From Desmonostoc geniculatum HA4340-LM1 (GTDB lineage Bacteria; Cyanobacteriota; Cyanobacteriia; Cyanobacteriales; Nostocaceae): a DNA stretch of 61,515 nucleotides. Shown piece by piece: positions 25,794 through 34,769 of this stretch. Below the pieces are notes generated by a model, which was not told the DNA's origin, searched no databases, and saw only the letters and a program-made list of their open reading frames with translations. Each line of letters opens with the position of its first letter. Position 1 is the first letter of the stretch. The stretch lies in assembly GCA_019359545.1 (NCBI GenBank), contig JAHHHB010000031.1, positions 1 to 61,515 of the forward strand, read 5' to 3'. The translations under genes and the position numbers were made by a program.

Positions 25794-28637
25794 TTAAGTC
25801 TTGATTAATTCGGAATTATGCTCTTTGACTACTAAAGTTTTAAAAGTTAAACTCCTAAGTAATTCCTGGGCTGATGACGATAATGGCTCTCCTCTAACCA
25901 TTTTGATATAATCTTCAGAAAACTTCACAAGTCCTAGTATTGGATTATCTTGATATTTTTTCAGGAATAAAGTTCGTAATTCTTGCTCATCTGGGTTATT
26001 AGCGACTGCGGCCAATAAACAATACGCTGGATAATAACGACAGAATGTAAGTTTGCCTAAATCATCCAATAACCACTGTGAGTAAATCCCCGATTTTGTT
26101 GGGTAGAAAGCCTCTGTACTATTGTTTTGAATGATTTCATAAGGATATTTAAATCTATCAACAAAGGGATCTACCGCTGATGACTGAATCCGACCTATCA
26201 ATCGTGTTGTAATATTGGCGAAGATTTTCGCTGCGGCTTTGCTTTGGTAAATACTCTCTGGTTCTTGAGCCGAGAGAATCACGCGTATCCCTGCTTTTGC
26301 ACCATTGGCACAAAGCCTTCCTATTAACTCGGCGATCGCATCGAATTGGAATAAAATCGGCGCTTCATCCAGGAAGAAGATACTGGCTTTAGAAGATAAA
26401 GCACGTCGTAGGGCTGCGGCATAAGCGCTCAGAGCTAAGATGGCTGCATCCGCCTCACTCGATAAATTTCTCAACGCAAAAACAAGTAATTTTGCATCGG
26501 TTCGGAAAGTTGAGGGACGACTAATTGATTCTCCAACTCTTGTTGAGAGCCAGTACTTTAATCTCAACCTGATTTGCTCTAAAGCTGATAAGATTTCCTG
26601 GCTATTGCTGGCTATAGAATCTATCTTGAGAAATGCTGGCGAACAATAATTCAAAAAATCTTGTAATGTGGGAGTGTCCAGCCAAGCTTTAGTGCCAACT
26701 CCTGCGGCTAATGCCAACTTATACCGGACTTTGATTTCATCATCATTAAAAAACGTTTTCAAGGCTAGGGCAATGATTGATTCAATATTAGTAATCATGG
26801 AAGGGCTAACGCCAATCACGCTAGTTCCAATCACCATTGTCATTAAGACTGATTTCAAGAATTCCTTAAAATCATTCAATCTTTCATTAATGGTTTCTTG
26901 ATCCATCCCCCTCAAATTAGGTAACTCAAACAAATTATTCGACTCTTTGGAAATATCAAAGTATGCACCATCCTTACCTAACAAATTGGTGTAATCACTA
27001 AATGTTGATGTCCCGTCTGGTTTGGGATAATCTAACGCTACTACTGGTATATCTTGAGCAAGTGCAGGTGTTAAAATTCCTGCCACCAGTACTGATTTCC
27101 CCGAACGAGTTGCACCAAAAACTGCTATATTTTTATGTTGTTTGTACAAATCCAGGTGTACTGGTGTACCTCCCTCTTCGGCAATCAACTCAAAGCCAGT
27201 CCGATCTCCTGTAGCTGTACGAATCAAAGGCATCAACCCCGGCGCTTCGGAACTGAAATAAGGTAATCTGCGGTTAAAAGGTTTTGCCAGCAGTGGCTCC
27301 CAAACAAATGGACAACATTGCAACCATGTCTTCCAGGCGTATTCTTTTTCTCGATCTACTGCTGCTGGTCTTAAAAAGTAGGAAGCTAAGTATTTGCAAG
27401 CCTCATTGAGTTCTCTTGTCGATTTTCTATGGACAAGAAAAGCTACTCCGGTATAAACGACAACGCTTCCTTTGTAAATGGTTCGTTGTGCCTCTACAGA
27501 TTCTTCAATATTTATTCCAGCTTTGACATCGATGTTTCCTTTACTTGTTGATAAGGCTGTCGATGTAATTGACTGTTTAGTAAGGCGTTGCAAATTAGTT
27601 TTGGTAATTGCCTGATTAGCTTTAGTGATTTGACAGATAATTTCTGTATCTGAGATACTTTCTTTGGAAATTAATTCCCAAAGGTATCGTAATTGAGAGC
27701 GTTCATCTATCCAGCCCCCCGGCTTTTGGCTAAAGTTCATTACCCCAATATATTTATCTTGAATCTTTACCCATTGCCGATCTAAGAATGGAACAGATTC
27801 TTCATTCTCCAACAGATGATGTCGAATGTGAAAATCACTAGTTTGAGTTTCTACTAATCCTTGAGTTTGACTAATCACTAAGGGATTAGGAATTGGTGTT
27901 GGTGATGTCAGATTAAATTGATGCCATAAGACTTTCCAGATGTCCTCAGCACTCAAAACTCTGATCCCTAGTTTCATTTTGTTACTCAGCAACGATTCCC
28001 ACTGTAAAAAACCATCACTAAATGAATTTTTGAGAATATTTTCAATCCTACTATTGTTAAAAGCGTGAATTTCTCCAGTGAATTTAAACCAAACTTTCTC
28101 TAGTTTTTTGATTGCCGATTCTACAATGTCTTGGGTTCTCTCTGTCTCGGATAATGCTGTATAAGTACACCATAATCTTAAAAACTTGTTCTTCCTTACT
28201 CCAGATTTGGTTAATTCTTTGATTCGTAACCTCTCGCTCCTAATTAATAATTTCAATTGCTCAATATCACAATTGTTTTCGATATCCTCTAATTCTGATT
28301 GTCTCGAATAATCGTCTGTAAAGGAACCCAAATGTATTGTTAATGACTCTCCTGATGGGATCTCTTTTAAACCTGCCTCTATGCTCTCAAAGATGGGGAG
28401 GATTTGCTCATTTGCTAAGTTAGAGTGAATTCCTACACAATCAAAACAGAATTTGATTTGAATCGATTCCCCATTTTTGAGAATTAATACTCCTATCCCT
28501 TTTCTCCCTCCCAAAGCAACATCGCAAACCCCAGCTAAATGGATAATGTCTTCAAAGGGGGTAAGAGTTTTTACTACATTAATTTGCTCGGTTTCTAACC
28601 TTTGTTTCTTGATTTTATCTGTCTGCTTCGTTCCCAT
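25794..28637 (-). CDS. virB4: VirB4/TraC-type conjugation ATPase
   Basis: The ATG at 28637 (MGTKQTDKIKKQ) gives 947 aa and lies 4 bp after the upstream gene's stop; a start at 28700 would overlap that gene by 59 bp. The C-terminal half has Walker A GATRSGKS (near residues 508-515), VVALDYPKPDG, Walker B ASIFFLDEAPILFQF, and the VirB4-typical GIRVILSAQEPESIYQSKAAAKIFANITTRLIG. VirB4 energises pilus assembly and substrate transfer at the inner membrane. It is the longest gene of the cluster and follows the VirB3-like gene. Confidence 0.88.
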   Translation of the reverse strand: MGTKQTDKIKKQRLETEQINVVKTLTPFEDIIHLAGVCDVALGGRKGIGVLILKNGESIQIKFCFDCVGIHSNLANEQILPIFESIEAGLKEIPSGESLTIHLGSFTDDYSRQSELEDIENNCDIEQLKLLIRSERLRIKELTKSGVRKNKFLRLWCTYTALSETERTQDIVESAIKKLEKVWFKFTGEIHAFNNSRIENILKNSFSDGFLQWESLLSNKMKLGIRVLSAEDIWKVLWHQFNLTSPTPIPNPLVISQTQGLVETQTSDFHIRHHLLENEESVPFLDRQWVKIQDKYIGVMNFSQKPGGWIDERSQLRYLWELISKESISDTEIICQITKANQAITKTNLQRLTKQSITSTALSTSKGNIDVKAGINIEESVEAQRTIYKGSVVVYTGVAFLVHRKSTRELNEACKYLASYFLRPAAVDREKEYAWKTWLQCCPFVWEPLLAKPFNRRLPYFSSEAPGLMPLIRTATGDRTGFELIAEEGGTPVHLDLYKQHKNIAVFGATRSGKSVLVAGILTPALAQDIPVVALDYPKPDGTSTFSDYTNLLGKDGAYFDISKESNNLFELPNLRGMDQETINERLNDFKEFLKSVLMTMVIGTSVIGVSPSMITNIESIIALALKTFFNDDEIKVRYKLALAAGVGTKAWLDTPTLQDFLNYCSPAFLKIDSIASNSQEILSALEQIRLRLKYWLSTRVGESISRPSTFRTDAKLLVFALRNLSSEADAAILALSAYAAALRRALSSKASIFFLDEAPILFQFDAIAELIGRLCANGAKAGIRVILSAQEPESIYQSKAAAKIFANITTRLIGRIQSSAVDPFVDRFKYPYEIIQNNSTEAFYPTKSGIYSQWLLDDLGKLTFCRYYPAYCLLAAVANNPDEQELRTLFLKKYQDNPILGLVKFSEDYIKMVRGEPLSSSAQELLRSLTFKTLVVKEHNSELIKT

Positions 28638-28641
28638 AACT

Positions 28642-28920
28642 TTAAGAATTATTTCGTTTGTATCCTCTGCTAATTCGAGGCACTGCCACAAACTTGCCAA
28701 AAAATTCTTGATTTGATGAAACTAACCACCATGTAGCCCATCCCCAAGCTATACTTAATCCTGTACCTAACCAACTTATTTTCAACATATAGTTGGAAAC
28801 AAATACATTTAATATTGCTATGACTGACCAAGGGAAAATTTGATCGGCGGGAAATAGCCCTAATCGGGGTCTATCTCCCAAGATTCTATTTACACTTCTA
28901 AATTTATTCTCATTACTCAT
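28642..28920 (-). CDS. VirB3/TraL-like small membrane protein
   Basis: A 92-aa protein. RSVNRILGDRPRLGLFPADQIFPWSVIAIL resembles the start of TraL/VirB3 proteins, followed by hydrophobic segments (IFPWSVIAILNVFVSNYML, TGLSIAWGWATWWLV). VirB3 proteins normally directly precede and sometimes fuse to VirB4, which fits its position. Confidence 0.65.
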   Translation of the reverse strand: MSNENKFRSVNRILGDRPRLGLFPADQIFPWSVIAILNVFVSNYMLKISWLGTGLSIAWGWATWWLVSSNQEFFGKFVAVPRISRGYKRNNS

Positions 28921-29013
28921 CTTTTTTAACTATTTGTTGAGATGAAGCATTTCTGGAATCAGGGTAGTTTTTCTCATTTAATAAATGCTGCAACCAAATG
29001 AGTCTTACCTTTA

Positions 29014-29072
29014 ACAGTTATCCGTTATCAATTTCAGTCTCTCACTGATAACTGATAACTGTTCACTGTTCA
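29014..29072. repeat. STRR heptamers forming a hairpin between pilin and VirB3 genes
   Basis: Heptamers CTGATAA, CTGATAA, CTGTTCA, CTGTTCA lie in tandem at 29045-29072. ACAGTTATCCGTTATCA (29014-29030) pairs with TGATAACTGATAACTGT (29046-29062) with a single mismatch, giving a 17-bp stem and a 15-nt loop. Heptanucleotide STRRs are known from heterocystous cyanobacteria. In an operon this hairpin could limit read-through from the pilin gene. Confidence 0.75.
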
Positions 29073-29077
29073 CCAAT

Positions 29078-29692
29078 TTAAGCTCCAGTAATTAAGCCAG
29101 TAACTAAATCTCCGACAAAGACTGAAAGTACAATAATTAATGGAGTCCTGGCTAATGTCTGCCAATCTTCATCATTTCGGGCCGCTTGAACAATTCTTAC
29201 CAAGCTGATGCCTACATAAAGTAGGAACAGACCCCTCAATACGTTGAAGAACAATTCTATAACTGCTTGTGTTTGCCCATTACCAGCATTGCCAAAAGCA
29301 CCATTCATCCAGGTTTGAGCATTATTGAAAAACTGGGCCTGAGATGGTGCAGAAGCAAAATCTAACAGAAATATTACCGACAGGAAGGCAAACAATATTG
29401 CATATAAATTCACTCCCCATTTCCGTTGTAGCTTTTCAAAATTTGTTAATAATGCCTGTGTTTGTTTTGGAATTGCAACTGCTATTGCCCCTGCGATCAT
29501 CAATCCTCCAAGCATTATGTTGTGGACTGACATCTCCAGAATCATTAATGCTCCTGTTACTCCCATCAGTCCAATTGTGCTACCTTCAATCACTTTCTTT
29601 CTTCTTGATGGTAGGACTGTTGTTTGTTTTGTCCCAAAGTTTGTTGTGTTGGGATTTTCGTAGTCTGGTATTTGCATAATTTGCGAGTTCAT
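29078..29692 (-). CDS. VirB2-like pilin with long N-terminal membrane leader
   Basis: A 204-aa protein. Residues 30-115 contain hydrophobic helices (STIGLMGVTGALMILEM, IMLGGLMIAGAIAVAI, NLYAILFAFLSVIFLLDF) ending in SAPSQAQ, a plausible signal peptidase site. The last ~85 residues (FFNNAQTWMNGAFGNAGNGQ, FFNVLRGLFLLYVGISLVRI, LIIVLSVFVGDLVTGLITGA) have the size and two-helix pattern of a VirB2/TrbC pilin. The gene precedes the VirB3-like and virB4 genes, as in many T4SS loci. The unusually long leader is a notable difference from the classic ~40-residue signal. Confidence 0.6.
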   Translation of the reverse strand: MNSQIMQIPDYENPNTTNFGTKQTTVLPSRRKKVIEGSTIGLMGVTGALMILEMSVHNIMLGGLMIAGAIAVAIPKQTQALLTNFEKLQRKWGVNLYAILFAFLSVIFLLDFASAPSQAQFFNNAQTWMNGAFGNAGNGQTQAVIELFFNVLRGLFLLYVGISLVRIVQAARNDEDWQTLARTPLIIVLSVFVGDLVTGLITGA

Positions 29693-29785
29693 GAAATCTT
29701 ATCCACATTATTCACAACTCACTTTCAAAATCCTACAGACTCTAGTACAAAAAAAACTAGTTCTTTTGGCTACAGAGAATATTTG

Positions 29786-30301
29786 TTACAGCTTTTTAGG
29801 TATAGGTTCTATGATTAATTTCTGCCCAAGTTGAATATTACTAGCACCCGCTTTTAGTTCTAAAACCTGTGTCGCAGCGACACCGTAATAGATTGGACAA
29901 GGATTTTTCATGCATGGTGGTGCATTGCGAACTATTGTTGTCACCAGATTATTTTTAAGGTATATAATGTCTAACGGCATTTTAACTTGGTGCATCCAAA
30001 AGGGTACATTATTATACTCTCGACCCAAGTTAAACAACATTCCGCGATCGCTCTCTAGATTATTTCTCCACTTGAGTCCTTTCTCTAGTTCTTGTGGTTT
30101 ATTTGCCGCTTCTAAATAAAAGGTCTGGTTATTGTGAATAAGCTTATACTGAAGAGGCAATTTTTGGGGACGAGTTTCGATATAAGATACTACTGCTGTG
30201 AAGAAGATTACTGACACCCCAGCAATTGGCCCAGCGATGTTTAGCAGCTTAAAGCCAGCAGTATACCAATCTGTTTTTGATTGAAATTTCAGTATTTGCA
30301 T
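29786..30301 (-). CDS. DUF192 family membrane-anchored protein
   Basis: A 171-aa protein. The N-terminal anchor (LLNIAGPIAGVSVIFFTAVVSYI) is followed by a DUF192 (PF02643) domain: FYLEAANKPQELEKGLKWRN, GMLFNLGREYNNVPFWMHQVKMPLDIIYL, VLELKAGAS. The family is a small beta-rich domain of unknown function, usually exported. It contains CMKNPCP, a Cys pair. It lies between the AAA+ ATPase gene (5-bp gap) and the pilin gene, an unusual place for this domain, suggesting a role in the envelope part of the transfer machine. Confidence 0.75.
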   Translation of the reverse strand: MQILKFQSKTDWYTAGFKLLNIAGPIAGVSVIFFTAVVSYIETRPQKLPLQYKLIHNNQTFYLEAANKPQELEKGLKWRNNLESDRGMLFNLGREYNNVPFWMHQVKMPLDIIYLKNNLVTTIVRNAPPCMKNPCPIYYGVAATQVLELKAGASNIQLGQKLIIEPIPKKL

Positions 30302-30306
30302 AAAAT

Positions 30307-31950
30307 TTAGTTACCAAAAATATCGACATCGCCCACGCTATATATTGATGAATCTACCGGGCTAGATGGTAATCCTTGCAAATCCGCTTTATTCCGCATA
30401 CTTTCTATTCGGTCGGCTTCACGTATTGCCAGAGGGTTTACATTTTTTCTTGATTCTAATAGTGCAGTTAGGGTAATTTGTAGTGGCGGCAAATCCTCTG
30501 GTGCTAGAGTATCTTCACCAAACAATTGACAGAATATTGAGATTGCTGCCCTTTCGACAATTGCCTGAATTTCTGCACCGACGCAACGATGTGTCACCTT
30601 CAATAATCTCTGCCACTCTTCTGGGGTAAAGGCATCTCTACCATTACTAAACCGCTTGTCAAATCTTGCTAAATGAATCCTAAATATTTCGTGTCTTTCA
30701 CCGTTATTTGGTAAGTCTATTTTGAATATTTCATCAAACCGTCCACTTCTGGTTAACTCTGGTGGTAGCCATTGGATATTGTTGGCTGAAGCGATTATCA
30801 GTACATCACTTGTTCTTTCCTGCATCCAAGTGAGTAACATCCCCGCTAGTCTTCGTGATAAATCATCATCTCCGGCAAATCCCTTGTCAAAGTCATCGAG
30901 GTAGAAAATTATACGGCTAATTCGGTCTACCAGTGCCAATAACTTTTTGAGTTTGTGTTCCGCCATATTTCCATAACTGCGGAAATTACCCCACTCCACG
31001 ATTACCAAGGGTAATCCCAGCATTTGAGAACAAGCCTTAGCCGAGTGAGATTTACCTGTTCCGGGTGGGCCAATTAATAAAACACCTTTTGGTAGCCGCA
31101 AGTTGTAAGACTTGGCCAACGGTGTCAGGAGCCGCTTGTATCCCTTAAATGCTGACTGCATTAATTCCAGTCCCCCGACTGGAATTGTCATTGGTTGCAG
31201 AAATTCCACATTGTAAACTCGTTTGAGTAACTCAATTTTATAAGCAGAAACTTTTTTGACTAATTCACTGTTGTCAATTGCTAGAGCAGTTTTTACCCCT
31301 GTTTCAATATCTGCCAAATACATCCCTACACAAGTATTCGCTATTTCATTGATTTGGGCTTGTGTAATTGAGTCAGGTAATATTTGTGGCAGATAATCGC
31401 TAATTTCCTCAACTGTGGGTAACTCTTGGGTAATTATCGGTATTAGACCAGCTATATCTGACTTGAGGCTTGCGTTTGACCCCAGCAACAAAGCTGTTTT
31501 ACAGCAGTTACGGTTGTAAAGCTTAATGTTAATTAGTGCTGACTTAATCCATTCTGCTGTCAGGAAGAAATCTGCATCCGTCGCTCCTTGTCCAAGCCAC
31601 GGGTATATCCCTTCCAGGATCAAAATGCCTTGTAACTGACTTGTCTTCCAAAAGCGCAAAATCTCAAAAGAATCTTCGCGTACAACTTTGAAAGCGATTC
31701 TGTTGTATTCTTTAATTTCTGAGAATGCCAATCCCCAATCACTTGTTGTTAACTGGTATAATTTGTCATCTTCTAACATCCAAAGATAACAATTGATACC
31801 ACTATTAATGCATTTTTGAGTTAGGTTTTTAAGCAAGCTCATCCTCTCTTGCAATGGAGATTCCACTGCTATTAAAGGATTGTTTTGTTCGTAAAGAGAA
31901 AATATTCTTTCTATCAGTTGTGAACTCATGGGTAAATTATTGAACATCAA
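30307..31950 (-). CDS. AAA+ ATPase, Ycf46-like, of the conjugation cluster
   Basis: A 547-aa protein. The N-terminal ~250 residues hold a degenerate ATPase-like half (YLWMLEDDKLYQLTTSDWGL, ILILEGIYPWL). The C-terminal AAA+ module has Walker A GPPGTGKS (294-301), Walker B IIFYLDDFDKGFAG, sensor 1 IIASANN and an arginine-finger region ELTRSGRFDEIFKIDLP. This is the layout of Ycf46-type AAA proteins known from chloroplasts and cyanobacteria. It may remodel or load a transfer component; that is inferred from position between the relaxase and the DUF192/pilin genes. Confidence 0.78.
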   Translation of the reverse strand: MMFNNLPMSSQLIERIFSLYEQNNPLIAVESPLQERMSLLKNLTQKCINSGINCYLWMLEDDKLYQLTTSDWGLAFSEIKEYNRIAFKVVREDSFEILRFWKTSQLQGILILEGIYPWLGQGATDADFFLTAEWIKSALINIKLYNRNCCKTALLLGSNASLKSDIAGLIPIITQELPTVEEISDYLPQILPDSITQAQINEIANTCVGMYLADIETGVKTALAIDNSELVKKVSAYKIELLKRVYNVEFLQPMTIPVGGLELMQSAFKGYKRLLTPLAKSYNLRLPKGVLLIGPPGTGKSHSAKACSQMLGLPLVIVEWGNFRSYGNMAEHKLKKLLALVDRISRIIFYLDDFDKGFAGDDDLSRRLAGMLLTWMQERTSDVLIIASANNIQWLPPELTRSGRFDEIFKIDLPNNGERHEIFRIHLARFDKRFSNGRDAFTPEEWQRLLKVTHRCVGAEIQAIVERAAISIFCQLFGEDTLAPEDLPPLQITLTALLESRKNVNPLAIREADRIESMRNKADLQGLPSSPVDSSIYSVGDVDIFGN

Positions 31951-32085
31951 ACTGATAATAAAGGCTGACTCACTTTTTACTCACAGCCTGAAGTACCCAA
32001 TTTTCTCGTACTTCTGGCCATTGTTTTTATAAAGCGCGTTGCCTATTTCTAGCCTTTCATTCGGCTACTCAAGCAGCGATCGCCG

Positions 32086-33804
32086 TTAAAGGCTTAGATC
32101 CGCCTCTGACTCACGCTGCTGTTGTTGCTGCGGCGACTGTGAAAGCAGCAGATCCTGGTTCCAAGAGAGTGCTTTGGGTCTTGAGCGTCTAGCATGGGGC
32201 AGTAATTTCTTAACAGCTAGTGCGGTGGCTTCTCCAAATTCATCGGAGTTAAACGCCGTTTTGATTTGAGGAATATGCTCTAATCGCTCTACTGGTGTAG
32301 TTTTTGGGTCAGCAAGTGCCATGTACAGTGTTCGCTGTTTTGGTATTGACCCAGTTCTGGAATATTCCAACATTGCATAGGAGAAAGCATCAATCGTTGA
32401 GGAACAAAGTACCACTTTTTCTACTTTAGTCGTTCCTCGCTCACCTAACTGGAAATGGAACCAACTCTTTGTGCGATCGCTTCCAATTGCCAAGCCCTTA
32501 AATTCACTTCGCTCAAGGTAAGCCCCTTTAACTTGTTGGTTCAAATCTCGCATTAGAAACACTGCATTTTGCTTGGAGTCAGCGTAAATTAACCCCGATT
32601 GGTGAAATCCGTGTACAAAGTTTGATGGTAGCCCCCACAAGTGAGTCAAGTATTCATGTACTCCAGTCCACTTGCTTTTATCCTCAACTGGTGGCACAAA
32701 CTTGGGCACTGGTTCGGTTTGAAGAATATCTGCTGTTTGTTTCTTGACTGCGGCGATCGCTGCTCGTTCTGCCCCCTGAAGTCCAAATCTGTCATTGAGC
32801 CATGCCAAACCCTGCCGCAGATTGTAATTGTTCACCTGAATCACTAAATCTATCGCCCCGCCGCCTTTTTCTACTCCTGGTGAGGTGGACTGAAATTTAT
32901 CCCCATTTATATCAATGATGTGGCCATGTCCCACCCAAGAGTTAAATTGACTGGGTTCTTTGTCTAAACCTAACTCCCAAGCCACATCTTCTAAGTCTAG
33001 GTCACGCAATTGCTGAGTCTGTTTAGCCAATTCCTTTTTCTCTTTCTCTAATTGAGCAAGGCGTTGTTGAAGCAGTTCATTAGCTTGAGCCAGGGAAGTA
33101 GCTGTTGCTTCCATCTGTTGCTTTTGACGGGCTGCTCTGTCTCGATCTGCGGCTTTGGCTTTGATTTGCTCTAAATTTAACTCTGATACTTCCAGGTTCC
33201 GTCCCGTTTCTACTATTCGGTAAAAGTCTTTTATATCCTCGTGTTTGGCTCTGGAACCTTTCAAGCCTCTCTCTAAGCCAATTAGCTGCATCGTTTCATA
33301 GTAGGAGTCCTGAAATGCTTGGATTTTCTGCCGCCCATCGAAAAAGTGATTACACCGTAGCTGACCCCGGTCATCCACTGGCACAAAGTAAGCATGAATA
33401 TGTGGCGTGGCTTCATCTAAATGTAATTCTGCCCTGACTATCCGCGAACCGTATTCCTCAGACAACCATTGGTGCGTCGCTTCTAGCCAAACATCTAATT
33501 TATTTTGCTCATAATACCCTGCCTGGGTTGGACATGAGGCACGGAAGTAACTTGGCGATGCACTCAGTAACATCTCGACGCAGTAAACACCGTCAGTCCT
33601 TATCTTCCTGTGTTGTGGAGCCTCATTTATCTTTGCCATCACCAAATCTTCTAACCTTGATTCGGGATCGCTGCTGCCTATAAACCTAATATTCTCTACC
33701 GACAAATCAGCGTTCGGTGTCTCCCTCTCACGAGATGTGTGAGATGCGCTACTCCCTATATCCTTCTGCTTTAATTTTTTTAAACGAGCGATCGCATACG
33801 CCAT
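32086..33804 (-). CDS. MOBV-like relaxase fused to a DUF3991/Toprim primase-like domain
   Basis: A 572-aa protein. The N-terminal domain has ELHLDEATPHIHAYFVPVDD with His at about residues 128, 135 and 137, the three-histidine metal motif of Mob/Pre (MOBV) relaxases, which nick oriT. A coiled coil follows (about 215-260). Residues from about 270 (VAWELGLDKEPSQFNSWVGH) to the end have features of DUF3991/Toprim_2 plasmid primases: LPSNFVHGFHQSGLIYADSK, AVFLMRD, FKGLAIGSDRTKSWF, VVLCSSTIDAFSYAMLEY. A fused relaxase-primase could prime the strand it transfers. The iteron region at 33994-34114 lies just upstream and may include oriT. Confidence 0.8.
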   Translation of the reverse strand: MAYAIARLKKLKQKDIGSSASHTSRERETPNADLSVENIRFIGSSDPESRLEDLVMAKINEAPQHRKIRTDGVYCVEMLLSASPSYFRASCPTQAGYYEQNKLDVWLEATHQWLSEEYGSRIVRAELHLDEATPHIHAYFVPVDDRGQLRCNHFFDGRQKIQAFQDSYYETMQLIGLERGLKGSRAKHEDIKDFYRIVETGRNLEVSELNLEQIKAKAADRDRAARQKQQMEATATSLAQANELLQQRLAQLEKEKKELAKQTQQLRDLDLEDVAWELGLDKEPSQFNSWVGHGHIIDINGDKFQSTSPGVEKGGGAIDLVIQVNNYNLRQGLAWLNDRFGLQGAERAAIAAVKKQTADILQTEPVPKFVPPVEDKSKWTGVHEYLTHLWGLPSNFVHGFHQSGLIYADSKQNAVFLMRDLNQQVKGAYLERSEFKGLAIGSDRTKSWFHFQLGERGTTKVEKVVLCSSTIDAFSYAMLEYSRTGSIPKQRTLYMALADPKTTPVERLEHIPQIKTAFNSDEFGEATALAVKKLLPHARRSRPKALSWNQDLLLSQSPQQQQQRESEADLSL

Positions 33805-33993
33805 TCCCGCCCACCTTTTTTTCTCCCGTCAACAATATTTCACTTGATAACTAAAATTATTTTTTAGGCTCACTGAGTATTTTTACTCAGGCTTAAAAAT
33901 GGCATTTTTCCCAAATCAAGAATACCAAAAATAAACGTAGTAGGTATGTTTATTTAGAGACGGCTGATTTGCTAATTTACCCCTGGGGTGGAA

Positions 33994-34024
33994 GCCGTCA
34001 ACAGTGCCGTCAATAGTGCCGTCA
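33994..34024. repeat. GCCGTCA iteron cluster 1
   Basis: Three direct repeats with a 12-bp period: GCCGTCAACAGT, GCCGTCAATAGT, GCCGTCA. An identical cluster starts 90 bp later (34084-34114). They lie between the relaxase and the ParM-type segregation genes, so they may be the parC centromere, the oriT accessory sites or replication iterons. Confidence 0.8.
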
Positions 34025-34083
34025 CGACAACCACTTTCAAATTTGCTGATGAATTATTCAGAACGCGATTTTGACGCCTTTAT

Positions 34084-34114
34084 GCCGTCAACAGTGCCGT
34101 CAATAGTGCCGTCA
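34084..34114. repeat. GCCGTCA iteron cluster 2
   Basis: Same 31-bp three-repeat unit as at 33994-34024. A further GTCACG follows at 34120-34126. The 90-bp spacing is about 8.6 helical turns. Confidence 0.8.
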
Positions 34115-34267
34115 TCAACGTCACGTTTTTAAGTATACATTTTCTGTACTTAAATGGAAATTAGAAATACTTGTTCTTTAGTGATTATTCAGCTAAATAT
34201 TAGATAATTAGTGAATAGGATATTCGACGAACGAATTCCAAAGCAATTAAAAGTTTTTACAACCAAC

Positions 34268-34762
34268 ATGAGCGAAACAAGAGTTTCCATTAGACGCTCT
34301 AATGATAGTTTGGAAGGTAAAGTAATTAATTACCTCAAGTCGAATCCCCTCTATTTAGATAAAGAGCATCCAGAGCTAATTACTTCCACACTCCTTAAAC
34401 ATTGGCTACCATTAGCTTTATATTCCCAAGGGGTAGTGGGAGAAGAATTAAGGCAAGTTGCTATTTGGGCAATCAATGAATTAGAAGCCCAAGCCTCTGC
34501 CATCCGTGAGATTTGCGGTTTAGGTTCTGTTGTTTCTCCTATTTCTACGCAACTGCCTACTACTGTCCCAGTTGCTCCCCGACAGACAACACCTGTAATA
34601 GACGCAGCCCCAGTTTCTCTATCCAATGAGGATTCGTACTCATCCCAAGTTGAAACCGAAATGCCAACTGAAGATGAAGACGAGCAATTGATGGATTTGG
34701 AATTGACCGAAGAGATGATCCAAGCCAATAAAGCCTTTAGTGTCGAGCCAGCACAAATTTAG
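34268..34762 (+). CDS. Putative ParR-like adaptor of the actin-type segregation locus
   Basis: The ATG at 34268 (MSETRVSIRRSNDSLEGKVI) gives 164 aa; a GTG at 34211 is also in frame but less likely. The N-terminus is strand-like and basic, followed by helices (TSTLLKHWLPLALYSQGVVGEELRQVAIWAINELEAQ) and a long Pro/Thr-rich, acidic tail (TEMPTEDEDEQLMDLELTEEM). A short DNA-binding protein between direct repeats and an actin-like gene is expected to be ParR, which links centromere repeats to ParM filaments. The sequence does not prove a ribbon-helix-helix fold. The acidic tail could contact the filament. Confidence 0.6.
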   Translation: MSETRVSIRRSNDSLEGKVINYLKSNPLYLDKEHPELITSTLLKHWLPLALYSQGVVGEELRQVAIWAINELEAQASAIREICGLGSVVSPISTQLPTTVPVAPRQTTPVIDAAPVSLSNEDSYSSQVETEMPTEDEDEQLMDLELTEEMIQANKAFSVEPAQI

Positions 34763-34769
34763 GAAAAAA

